Source: Bryobacteraceae bacterium (GTDB taxonomy: Bacteria > Acidobacteriota > Terriglobia > Bryobacterales > Bryobacteraceae). Taken from it: a stretch of DNA of 13,342 nt. The stretch lies in assembly GCA_025929455.1 (NCBI GenBank), contig JAICMB010000029.1, positions 1 through 13,342 of the forward strand. Direction: 5' to 3'. Shown here one piece after another: positions 1 to 6,664 of this stretch; within the stretch, counting starts at the first letter, position 1, and each line of letters opens with the position of its first letter. The notes below the pieces were generated by a model. That model searched no databases. It saw only the letters and a program-made list of their open reading frames with translations, and was not told the origin of the DNA. The position numbers and the translations under genes are program-made.

Positions 1-20
1 AGGCTTTTGAGAGGGCGGAA

Positions 21-45
21 GGACAGCCAGCAAGACTGGCTGTCC
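21..45. repeat. Perfect palindromic (REP-like) repeat, copy 1
   Basis: Two perfectly complementary 10-nt arms (GGACAGCCAG at 21-30 and CTGGCTGTCC at 36-45) enclose a 5-nt loop, CAAGA. The same 25-nt unit, plus one identical base on its left side, recurs at 5655-5680 in the same orientation. This copy sits 12 nt upstream of the ATG at 58. The reading frame of the downstream membrane protein stays open through it, but the encoded peptide looks like read-through rather than protein. Neither copy is followed by a T-tract, so a classical Rho-independent terminator is unlikely. The role is unknown; a dispersed REP/BIME-type element is the simplest reading. Confidence 0.75.
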
Positions 46-57
46 TGCTGTGAGGAT

Positions 58-780
58 ATGAGGGCGGTGCGGACGGAGATCGTCAGTGTTAAGAAGATAC
101 GGACGCGGAATAAGCCGTGGTACCGGGTGGCGCACTGGCCTATTTGGATTTGGGTCTTTTTTCTCGCGCCGGGGCCGCTGACTTTCGACCTGTTCGCGCA
201 TGGCGTGCGCAGCGGGTTTGCTTGGTACCGCGTGGGCTGGCTCGGGGCGGTGCTGATCGGGACCGGGATTGCGGGGCTACGCGGGCGACTGCCGGGCGTG
301 GAGCCGCGTCCGTACATTCTGCGTTTTACAGAGGACAGACCCAATCCACTTTATAGGCGTGTTTGTTATACGTTCGCGTGGAGTGCGTTGATTGCGTACG
401 GCGCGCTGAACCTGGCGGGCTTGATCGGCGCGGTGGTGACGGGGCACTGGGAACTCCGGCAGCTTTATGACCGGGTTTACCTGCCGCTCGCCGCGTCGGT
501 GTGGGTGCTGGGCGCGCTGGGGCAGTTGCCGCGCGTGCGGGAATCGACGAAAGGCGAAGGGCACGAGCGGCGGTTTTTTTATGGGACGGTTTGGGCTATG
601 TGCGCGGCGCAGCCGGCACTGTGGATCATGTGGAAGTTTTTCCCCGTGGGGCGGACGTATGACGCGATCAAGCTCGGCGTGTTCGTGGCGATTCTCGCGT
701 TGATGGCGGAACTGTCGCGACGCGGGGTGCTGCCGCGTACGCGCGAGATCGTGCCGGGCGAGGTGGCGGTTTCGGATTGA
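58..780 (+). CDS. Polytopic integral membrane protein, unknown function
   Basis: The product is about 240 residues and I do not recognise a family. After a basic N-terminus (several Arg/Lys in the first 20 residues) come roughly six hydrophobic stretches, near residues 26-46, 56-75, 104-126, 139-157, 173-190 and 203-219. The connecting loops are Arg-rich, and the C-terminus is hydrophilic. I see no catalytic motif. The frame is open upstream to a TTG at position 7, but that extension would translate the palindromic repeat, so I take the ATG at 58. A GTG at 67 is an alternative, because GAGGA at 52-56 is better spaced from it (10 nt) than from the ATG (1 nt). The stop overlaps the next gene's TTG start (TTGA, 777-780), which implies co-expression with the alpha/beta hydrolase. 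Confidence 0.7.
   Translation: MRAVRTEIVSVKKIRTRNKPWYRVAHWPIWIWVFFLAPGPLTFDLFAHGVRSGFAWYRVGWLGAVLIGTGIAGLRGRLPGVEPRPYILRFTEDRPNPLYRRVCYTFAWSALIAYGALNLAGLIGAVVTGHWELRQLYDRVYLPLAASVWVLGALGQLPRVRESTKGEGHERRFFYGTVWAMCAAQPALWIMWKFFPVGRTYDAIKLGVFVAILALMAELSRRGVLPRTREIVPGEVAVSD
760..766 (+). promoter_or_regulatory. Shine-Dalgarno-like site for the TTG-initiated hydrolase
   Basis: GAGGTGG lies 10 nt before the TTG at 777. It supports that unusual start codon, which would otherwise be doubtful. The site lies inside the 3' end of the upstream membrane-protein gene. Confidence 0.5.
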
Positions 781-1832
781 TCGCGCTCTACATTCTGCTG
801 GTGTTGGCAGGCGTGGTGGGTGCAGGTGCGGCGTATCAGCGGATCGGGCTGGTGCGCGACCGGCGGCGTTACCCGGCGCCGGGGCAATTCATTGAAGTAA
901 ACGGGCAGCGGCTGCACATCTATGCGCAAGGCGAGGGCAGCCCGACGGTGGTGCTCGAGGCGGGGATTGCGGCGACGAGTTTGAGCTGGAGGCTGGTGGA
1001 CCGCGCGATTGCGAAGTTCACGCGCGTGGTGGAGTATGATCGCGCGGGGCTGGGCTGGAGCGGGCGGCTGCGCACGCCACGTACAGCGCAGCACGCCGCG
1101 CGGGAACTGCATGAATTGTTGCAACGAGCGGGGGAGCAGCCGCCCTTCGTGCTGGTGGGGCATTCGTTCGGTGGGCTGGTGGTTCGTGAGTTTGCGGCGG
1201 CGTATGCGGAAGAGGTGGCCGGGCTGGTGCTCGTTGATCCGTTTCGCCCGCAGCAGTGGACACCGTTGACGCCGTTGCAGCGGCGCATGGTTGCGGGCGG
1301 GGTTTTCTTTTCGCGCTGGGGCGGGGTGCTGGCGCGCGTGGGCGTGGTGCGTGGGTGCCTGTCGCTCGCGATGTCGGGACGCAGCACGATTCCGAAGATC
1401 GTGTCGCGCGCGAGTGCGGGTCCGGCGAGTTCGGTGACGGATCGCATGGTGGGGCAGGTGCAGAAGCTGCCGTGCGAGGTGTGGCCGATTGTGGCCGCGC
1501 ATTGGGCGGATGCGAAATCGTTTGTGGGCATGGCGGAGCATCTGCGGTGGTTACCGGAGAGTGCGGCGGCGTGGAAGGGGACGCCTTGCGAGTTGCCGGT
1601 GACGCTGATCACGGGCGTGAGGGCCGAGCCGGGACCGTCAGACGAAGCTGCCCGTATCGGCGCCTGCGTGAGGCATGTTGTCGCGGAGCGCAGCGGTCAT
1701 TGGGTGCAGCTCGATCAACCCGAGCTTGTCATCGAAGCGGTGCGCGAGATGGTCACGGCCGTGCGCGAACACCGCTGGCCCGCCGGCGCAGACCGAGCAG
1801 AACGAGAGCCGATCCCGCCAACACACCGGTAA
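777..1832 (+). CDS. Membrane-anchored alpha/beta hydrolase
   Basis: A 351-residue alpha/beta-hydrolase-fold enzyme, probably an esterase or related hydrolase of unknown substrate. Residues 3-20 form one hydrophobic segment that looks like a signal anchor, placing the catalytic domain outside the cytoplasm. The nucleophile elbow is GHSFGG with Ser130. The C-terminal catalytic His is His308 in SGHW. The acidic residue is probably Glu284 or a nearby residue after the LITG strand, which I could not fix by eye. The beta-strand motif VEYDRAGLGWS (residues 85-95) is typical of the family. The TTG start is supported by the upstream GAGGTGG, by the overlap with the preceding stop, and by the signal anchor beginning right at this start. 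The last 80 bp (1753-1832) overlap the convergent PEP-CTERM gene. The charged tail after about residue 332 lies outside the normal fold and may be a late, non-conserved extension. Confidence 0.88.
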   Translation: MIALYILLVLAGVVGAGAAYQRIGLVRDRRRYPAPGQFIEVNGQRLHIYAQGEGSPTVVLEAGIAATSLSWRLVDRAIAKFTRVVEYDRAGLGWSGRLRTPRTAQHAARELHELLQRAGEQPPFVLVGHSFGGLVVREFAAAYAEEVAGLVLVDPFRPQQWTPLTPLQRRMVAGGVFFSRWGGVLARVGVVRGCLSLAMSGRSTIPKIVSRASAGPASSVTDRMVGQVQKLPCEVWPIVAAHWADAKSFVGMAEHLRWLPESAAAWKGTPCELPVTLITGVRAEPGPSDEAARIGACVRHVVAERSGHWVQLDQPELVIEAVREMVTAVREHRWPAGADRAEREPIPPTHR

Positions 1833-2523
1833 ACGGTTCCGGTATATCGGTGATGGTCACACTGGTCGCTGCCCGTCCGGTGTAAGTGTTGTTCGCGTCT
1901 TTGCGTGCCGCGGCATAAAGTAGCGAAGCGTCGGGCACGTTGGCGGGGTTGGAACCGTCGATGGGATCCTGGAACGCCAGCAGCTTGGTCAGGACAGGGC
2001 CGTTTGGCACCGTGCCGAGCGGGCTCAGATCGAAGAAAATGCCGCGGCCAACCGCCGCAAATATGTTTTTGGGGAGTCCGGCTTTCGTAATCATGGCCAG
2101 CGTGGTGGGGCTGAACTCCGTAGAAAACGTCACAGGATTCACGTCCGGAACGGTGTCGTCCGGCATCGTGATTCCAGGCGAAGACACCGAATATGTGAAC
2201 GCTCCCGTCTCGAAGGGCATGAGAAAGGTGGGGGCCGACACGAGCCCGCCGCTCCCGCCCGCACCTGAAAAGTTGATGACGTCGGAGACGTCCGCTGCGT
2301 GCGTGATGGTCGCAAGCGCGTAATCGAGGAGCAGTAAGTCAGCGGTGTTGTTCGTGACTTTAAAGGTGAGCTGGATATTTTGGGTGCCTTCGGGACGGGA
2401 GGTGGCGCCCGGCGCCGTGACCGTCAATAAAGCCGCGTGCGCGGATGGCAAAAACGTGAGGGCCAACACAGCTATCGCTGGCAGGAAAATGACGCTTCGC
2501 GTCAGAATGCGTGAGAAGGTCAT
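1753..2523 (-). CDS. Secreted PEP-CTERM sorting-domain protein
   Basis: A 256-residue exported protein. It has an N-terminal Sec signal peptide (basic start, hydrophobic core 11-25, likely cleavage after AHA at residue 30). A Thr/Ser/Pro-rich, beta-looking middle has no recognised enzyme motif. The C-terminus is a tripartite sorting signal: Pro-Glu-Pro at 228-230, a hydrophobic helix at 232-245, then an Arg cluster at 246-248. This is the PEP-CTERM signal, processed in known systems by an exosortase in the inner membrane, often in bacteria that make exopolysaccharide. No exosortase is present in this window. The start is supported by AGGAGA 4 nt upstream. The gene lies 56 bp downstream of the aminotransferase on the same strand. 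Its last 80 bp overlap the convergent hydrolase, so the sorting helix and Arg cluster are antisense to the hydrolase tail. Confidence 0.88.
   Translation of the reverse strand: MTFSRILTRSVIFLPAIAVLALTFLPSAHAALLTVTAPGATSRPEGTQNIQLTFKVTNNTADLLLLDYALATITHAADVSDVINFSGAGGSGGLVSAPTFLMPFETGAFTYSVSSPGITMPDDTVPDVNPVTFSTEFSPTTLAMITKAGLPKNIFAAVGRGIFFDLSPLGTVPNGPVLTKLLAFQDPIDGSNPANVPDASLLYAAARKDANNTYTGRAATSVTITDIPEPFTGVLAGSALVLLGLRRRASGVRARP
1780..1845 (-). other. PEP-CTERM sorting signal
   Basis: This encodes residues 227-248 of the secreted protein: IPEP, a hydrophobic segment rich in Leu/Val/Ala/Gly, and Arg-Arg-Arg. The order and spacing match the known motif-helix-basic layout. Most of it falls in the overlap with the plus-strand hydrolase gene. 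Confidence 0.85.
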
Positions 2524-2527
2524 GTGG

Positions 2528-2533
2528 TCTCCT
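2528..2533 (-). promoter_or_regulatory. Shine-Dalgarno site of the PEP-CTERM gene
   Basis: Read on the minus strand, AGGAGA lies 4 nt before the ATG at 2523. It is one of the few clear ribosome-binding sequences in the window and fixes this start. Confidence 0.6.
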
Positions 2534-2579
2534 GGCTGCGGGCTTCCGCTTGGGATTGCCGCGCGGATTCCCTTCAGCG

Positions 2580-3779
2580 CTATGCGGTAGTATGCGCGCG
2601 GTCCGTTCCGGGATCAAGCCCCATCGCCAGCAGCCGGTTCACGCCCTCTGTAAACACCGGCGGGGGAGAGAGCAGGCTCAGTATCAGGTATGGGTCGTCC
2701 TCGAAGTCGTAGAAGAAGCCGGGCTGCACTAGAACGTCGGCGTCGCGCAGGAGTGTGAGGGCCCATTCTTCTTCGGTACGTGTGCGCGGTGCGCGGACGG
2801 TGGCGTACCAGCCGCCTTCAACATGGAGCAGGGTGAAGGCGGTGTTCCGCGTGAAAAGACGAAGCCAATCGAGATTGGAGCGCGTACGGGTGCGGATTTG
2901 GCTTTGTATGCCGGTGCGGCGGGCGAGCAGATGGGGTGCTGCCCATTGCACGGGCGCGCCTGGCGAGAGATATGTGTCGGCGATCAATTCCAGGCGCGTG
3001 TAGGCTTCGGCGCATAGCGCGGCGGGTCCGCCGGCGGCGATCCAGGCGAGTTTCATGTGCGGCAGCGCGGAGACTTTCGAGAGTCCGCTGAGGCTGAAGG
3101 CGAGGCAAGTGTCTTCGTTCGCTACTGTGCCGGCGCGGGCGGGATCGGGATCGAACGCATAATCGGCAAATACTTCGTCGCAGATGAGCGCCATGCGGTG
3201 GCGCGCGCATAGTGCGGAGATGGCGGCGAGTTCGTGTGTCTTCAGAAACGAGCCGGTGGGGTTGTTGGGGCTTACGGCGACGATCGCGCGTGTGCGCGGC
3301 GTGACGCGCGAGGCGAGCGCGTCGATATCGACGGTCCAGCCGTCGTCGTAGAGCAGCGGGTACGGAACGGTGTTCACGAGTTCGAGCGCGGCGAGGAAAT
3401 CGAACAGCGGATAGGACGGGCGCGGGATGAGCACTTCATCGGCGGCGTCCGCAAGCAATTTGAAGAGATACGCGTACCCTTCGCTGGTGCTCGCGGTCAG
3501 AAGGATGCGGCCGGGCGGGACGGCGCCGCTGTAGTATTGCGAAACTGCTTCGCGCGCGTGGGCGAGCCCGGCGGGGTCGGGCTCGTAGTGCAGAGCGCGC
3601 GGGTCGGCGAGGGCCGTAACGAGATCCGGAGGATAGTCGAAGCCGGCGTTGGTGGGATTCGACTCGGTGAGATCGAGTATCTGCGCGCCCGCGGCACGGC
3701 GCTCCGCAAGCAGGCGGGCCAACGGGTTCGGTTCGATGTTCCAGGCCAGCCGGTGCGACCAGTTAAACTGATTGTTCAT
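2580..3779 (-). CDS. PLP-dependent aminotransferase (fold type I, class I/II)
   Basis: A 399-residue fold-type-I aminotransferase, a normal length for the family and presumably cytosolic. Visible landmarks are LTESNPT (37-43) near the N-terminus, PNNPTG (171-176), Asp201 in CDEVF (pairs with the pyridine nitrogen of PLP), and the Schiff-base lysine Lys235 in SGLSK. Two usual residues differ. The Tyr that normally follows DEV is Phe204, and the Arg in the usual YxRLS motif that holds the substrate alpha-carboxylate appears to be Ile366 (DPYLILSLL). Arg329 in GGWYATVR may compensate. I cannot name the substrate, and aspartate or other amino-acid aminotransferase labels would be guesses. The ATG at 3779 lies 4 bp from the divergent hydrolase start, with no Shine-Dalgarno sequence. 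The PEP-CTERM gene follows downstream after 56 bp. Confidence 0.9.
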   Translation of the reverse strand: MNNQFNWSHRLAWNIEPNPLARLLAERRAAGAQILDLTESNPTNAGFDYPPDLVTALADPRALHYEPDPAGLAHAREAVSQYYSGAVPPGRILLTASTSEGYAYLFKLLADAADEVLIPRPSYPLFDFLAALELVNTVPYPLLYDDGWTVDIDALASRVTPRTRAIVAVSPNNPTGSFLKTHELAAISALCARHRMALICDEVFADYAFDPDPARAGTVANEDTCLAFSLSGLSKVSALPHMKLAWIAAGGPAALCAEAYTRLELIADTYLSPGAPVQWAAPHLLARRTGIQSQIRTRTRSNLDWLRLFTRNTAFTLLHVEGGWYATVRAPRTRTEEEWALTLLRDADVLVQPGFFYDFEDDPYLILSLLSPPPVFTEGVNRLLAMGLDPGTDRAHTTA

Positions 3780-3783
3780 TCTT

Positions 3784-5646
3784 ATGAGACAAGGCTTTTT
3801 TGCGCTGGCGTGCCTGGCCGGGCTCGCGAGCGTTCTTTCGGCACAGGGCGTGGATTACGTTCGCGCCAACTACACGAAATACGAGTATCAGATAACGATG
3901 CGCGACGGCGTGCGGCTGTTCACCAGCGTGTACATTCCGAAGGACACGTCGCAGCAGTGGCCGATCATGTTCGATCGCACGCCCTACAGCGTGGGGCCGT
4001 ACGGCGAAGACAATTATCGTCCGTCGCTCGGGCCATCGGAGCTGTTCGCGAAGGAGAAGTTCATCTTCGTGTACCAGGACGTGCGCGGGACGCACATGTC
4101 GGAAGGCGTGTTCGTAAACATGCGGCCGGAGAAGAACGAGCACGCGGGGCCGAAGGACGTGGACGAGAGTACGGATACGTACGACACGATCGACTGGCTG
4201 ATCAAGAACGTGCCGAACAACAACGGGCGCGTGGGCATGTGGGGCATTTCGTACCCGGGGTTTTACACGTCGACCGGGCTGATCGACGCGCACCCGGCAT
4301 TGAAATGCGCCTCGCCGCAAGCGCCAATTACGGACTGGTTCGTCGGCGACGATTTTCATCACAATGGCGCGCTCTATCTGCCGCACGCGTTCCGGTTTCT
4401 GGCTTCGTTCGGGCGTGCGCGTCCGGAGCCGGTGCAAAAGACCGAGCCCGGGCCGGCGTACGCGCTGCCGCCCGATGCTTATCAGTTTTATTTGCACATG
4501 GGCCCGCTGCCGAACGCGGATGAGAAGTACTACAAAAACCAGATCGCGTTCTGGGACGAGATGATGAAGCATCCCGACTATGACGCATACTGGCAGGCGC
4601 GCAATCTGCGGCCGCATTTGCGCGATATAAAGCCGGCGGTGATGACGGTGGGTGGCTGGTTCGATGCGGAAGACCTCTTCGGCGCGCTCCACACCTACGA
4701 GAGCATCGAGCGGAGCAGTCCGGGCGCGCACAATATCCTTGTGATGGGGCCGTGGTATCACGGCGGCTGGTCGCGCGCGAATGGCGACCGTTTGGGCGAT
4801 GTGCGGTTTGGATCGAAGACGTCGGTGTTCTATCGCGAGAATATCGAACTGCCGTTTTTCGATTACTGGCTGAAGGGCAAGACGGATCCCAAGCTGCCGG
4901 AGGCGTACGTGTTTGAAACGGGTACCGACCAGTGGCGCAAGTACGACGCGTGGCCGCCGCGGAACGCCGCGCCGAAAAAGCTGTTCCTACACGCGGGCGG
5001 GAAACTTACGTTCGATGCACCGCAGAACGAAGCCAGCGCTTACGACGAGTACGTGAGCGATCCCGCGAAACCGGTGCCGTATATCGAAGGGCAGGCTTCG
5101 GGGATGACGCGCGAGCACATGACGGCGGACCAGCGCTTCGCGGCGACGCGGCCGGACGTGCTGGTGTATGAGACCGAGCCGCTCGAGCACGATATGACGC
5201 TGGCAGGTCCGCTGCGGCCGACGCTGCACGTTTCGACCAGCGGAACCGATTCGGATTTCGTCGTGAAGCTGATCGACGTGTATCCGGAGGATTATCCCGA
5301 TCCGAAGCCGAAGCCGGCGGGGCGGACCATGGCGGGGTATGAACAGTTGGTTCGTGGCGAAGTGTTTCGCGGGCGGTTCCGCAACAGCTACGAGCATCCG
5401 CAGGCGTTCGTGCCGGGCGAGGTGGCGAAGATCGAGTACGCGATGCCGGATGTGTGCCACACGTTCCGGCGCGGGCACCGCATCATGGTGCAGGTGCAGA
5501 GTTCGTGGTTCCCGCTGGTGGACCGGAACCCGCAGAAGTTCGTGGATATTTATACGGCGAGGACGGCGGATTTTCAGAAAGCGACGGAGCGGGTTTATCA
5601 TTCGCCGCAGGAGGCGTCGTTCGTTACGGTGGAGGTATTGGAATAA
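3784..5646 (+). CDS. Secreted CocE/NonD family (X-Pro dipeptidyl-peptidase S15-like) hydrolase
   Basis: A 620-residue serine hydrolase of the family that includes cocaine esterase, alpha-amino-acid ester hydrolases and S15 peptidases. The N-terminus is a Sec signal peptide (hydrophobic 5-18, likely cut after SA at residue 20), so the enzyme acts in the periplasm or outside. The catalytic triad is visible: Ser156 in GISYPGF, Asp294 in GGWFDAED and His326 in GPWYHGGW. MRDGVRLFTSVYIP near residues 38-51 is the typical start of the domain. The region after about residue 400 matches the C-terminal jelly-roll domain seen in family members (a HVSTSGTDSDFVVKLIDVYP stretch and a late RxGHRIMVQVQSS stretch). 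The substrate is unknown, either an amino-acid ester/amide or a peptide. I chose the ATG at 3784 over an in-frame TTG at 3772 because the signal peptide begins there. No Shine-Dalgarno sequence precedes it. Confidence 0.92.
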   Translation: MRQGFFALACLAGLASVLSAQGVDYVRANYTKYEYQITMRDGVRLFTSVYIPKDTSQQWPIMFDRTPYSVGPYGEDNYRPSLGPSELFAKEKFIFVYQDVRGTHMSEGVFVNMRPEKNEHAGPKDVDESTDTYDTIDWLIKNVPNNNGRVGMWGISYPGFYTSTGLIDAHPALKCASPQAPITDWFVGDDFHHNGALYLPHAFRFLASFGRARPEPVQKTEPGPAYALPPDAYQFYLHMGPLPNADEKYYKNQIAFWDEMMKHPDYDAYWQARNLRPHLRDIKPAVMTVGGWFDAEDLFGALHTYESIERSSPGAHNILVMGPWYHGGWSRANGDRLGDVRFGSKTSVFYRENIELPFFDYWLKGKTDPKLPEAYVFETGTDQWRKYDAWPPRNAAPKKLFLHAGGKLTFDAPQNEASAYDEYVSDPAKPVPYIEGQASGMTREHMTADQRFAATRPDVLVYETEPLEHDMTLAGPLRPTLHVSTSGTDSDFVVKLIDVYPEDYPDPKPKPAGRTMAGYEQLVRGEVFRGRFRNSYEHPQAFVPGEVAKIEYAMPDVCHTFRRGHRIMVQVQSSWFPLVDRNPQKFVDIYTARTADFQKATERVYHSPQEASFVTVEVLE

Positions 5647-5655
5647 CGGCGCGGA

Positions 5656-5680
5656 GGACAGCCAGCAAGACTGGCTGTCC
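5656..5680. repeat. Perfect palindromic (REP-like) repeat, copy 2
   Basis: The 10-nt arms and CAAGA loop are identical to those at 21-45, in the same orientation. Here the element lies in the 58-bp spacer between two genes, starting 9 nt after the hydrolase stop. The stem may extend imperfectly through GCGC at 5649-5652 pairing with GCGC at 5685-5688. No T-run follows. It could act as an mRNA 3'-end stabiliser or attenuator, but the sequence alone does not show this. Confidence 0.8.
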
Positions 5681-5704
5681 CACTGCGCGGTACCCTGCGT
5701 TCTT

Positions 5705-6664
5705 ATGCCCGAATTCGACGTCGCCGGCGTTGGCCTGAACGCGACCGATACTCTGATCCTGCTGTCGCATTTTCCGGCGTACGCCGGCAAGGTGGCATTT
5801 GAGCGCGAGGTCCTGAGTCCCGGGGGGCAAGTGGCGAGCGCGATGGTGACCTGCGCGAAGCTCGGGCTGCGGGTGAAGTATATCGGCAGCGTCGGCGATG
5901 ACGAGCGCGGCCGCATCCAAATGGAAAGTCTGCGGGCGAGCGGCATCAACCTGGACGACGTGCAGGTCCGCGAGAACTGCGCGAATCAGACGGCGTATAT
6001 TCTGATCGATGAAACGACGGGCGAGCGGACGGTTTTGTGGCAGCGGTCCGATTGCCTGCGCTTGGCGCCCGAATCCATCACCGAAGCGCAGATAGCGTGC
6101 GCGCGGCTGCTGCACATCGACGGGCATGACACGCCGGCGGTGGCGCGCGCGGCGGCGATCGCGCGCAAACGCAATATTCCCGTGACCGTGGATGTGGACA
6201 GCGTGTATCACGGATTCGACCGTGTGCTGCCGAACGTCGATTACCTGGTGGCTAGCTCCGAGTTCCCGGTGCAGTGGACCAGCGAGCGCGATCCGTTTCG
6301 CGCGCTGGAACTGATTCAGGAAGACTACGGCATGCACGTGGCGGCGATGACGCTGGGCGCGCACGGCGCGCTCGCGCGGGTGAACGGACAATTTGTATAC
6401 TCGCCCGCATTTGTCGTGAATTGCATCGATACGACGGGCGCCGGAGACGTGTTTCACGGCGCGTTTTGCTATGCTGTTTTGCAGCAAATGACCATACGCG
6501 ACGCGCTGGAGTTTTCAAACGCAATGGCGGCGCTGAACTGCACGGCGTTGGGCGCGCGGGGCGGCATCGGCACGGTTGCCGCGGCGCAAGCTCTGATGCA
6601 ACGCGCCGAGCGGCGCTCGCACCCGGATTTCGAGTTGCGCGTACACACCCGCACCGGGTCATGA
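5705..6664 (+). CDS. PfkB-family carbohydrate (ribokinase-like) kinase
   Basis: A 319-residue cytosolic sugar kinase of the PfkB/ribokinase fold, which transfers phosphate from ATP to a sugar or sugar-like alcohol. Family landmarks are the N-terminal FDVAGVGLNATD strand (4-15), the Gly-Gly substrate/lid region PGGQVASAM (39-47), GSVGDDERG (61-69), and the C-terminal signature DTTGAGDVFHGAF, in which Asp248 is the catalytic base. The length is normal. The substrate cannot be read from sequence; fructose-type and ribose-type kinases are both possible. The frame is open upstream into the previous gene through the repeat, but homology-like sequence begins at the ATG at 5705. No Shine-Dalgarno sequence is visible; TACCCT at 5691-5696 may be a start-proximal -10. 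The stop overlaps the rhomboid ATG (ATGA, 6661-6664). Confidence 0.92.
   Translation: MPEFDVAGVGLNATDTLILLSHFPAYAGKVAFEREVLSPGGQVASAMVTCAKLGLRVKYIGSVGDDERGRIQMESLRASGINLDDVQVRENCANQTAYILIDETTGERTVLWQRSDCLRLAPESITEAQIACARLLHIDGHDTPAVARAAAIARKRNIPVTVDVDSVYHGFDRVLPNVDYLVASSEFPVQWTSERDPFRALELIQEDYGMHVAAMTLGAHGALARVNGQFVYSPAFVVNCIDTTGAGDVFHGAFCYAVLQQMTIRDALEFSNAMAALNCTALGARGGIGTVAAAQALMQRAERRSHPDFELRVHTRTGS

Noticed and set aside
7..57. Possible upstream extension of the first membrane protein from a TTG at 7
   Set aside because: It would translate the palindromic repeat, and the added residues do not look like part of the protein.
579..1541. Long minus-strand open frame (about 320 codons) antisense to the membrane protein and hydrolase
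   Set aside because: The translation is rich in Arg, His, Pro and Gln with no motif, as expected for the complement of a high-GC gene. The plus-strand genes have clear structure and a catalytic triad.
2552..2572. Imperfect hairpin between the aminotransferase and PEP-CTERM genes (GGGA/TCCC outer arms)
   Set aside because: The stem is short and broken by a bulge and mismatch, with no T-tract in either direction. It is not enough to call a terminator.
3234..4523. Long plus-strand open frame (about 430 codons) crossing the divergent junction
   Set aside because: It runs antisense to the aminotransferase and out of frame through the hydrolase. Its composition is Arg/Gly/Val-dominated and it has no recognisable domain.
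3763..4761. Long minus-strand open frame (about 330 codons) opposite the CocE-like hydrolase
   Set aside because: Low-information Arg/His/Val-rich translation; the sense strand carries a signal peptide and an intact Ser-Asp-His triad.
5339..5704. Possible upstream extension of the PfkB kinase
   Set aside because: The frame is open, but it would run out of frame through the previous gene and translate the palindromic repeat. The PfkB fold begins at the ATG at 5705.
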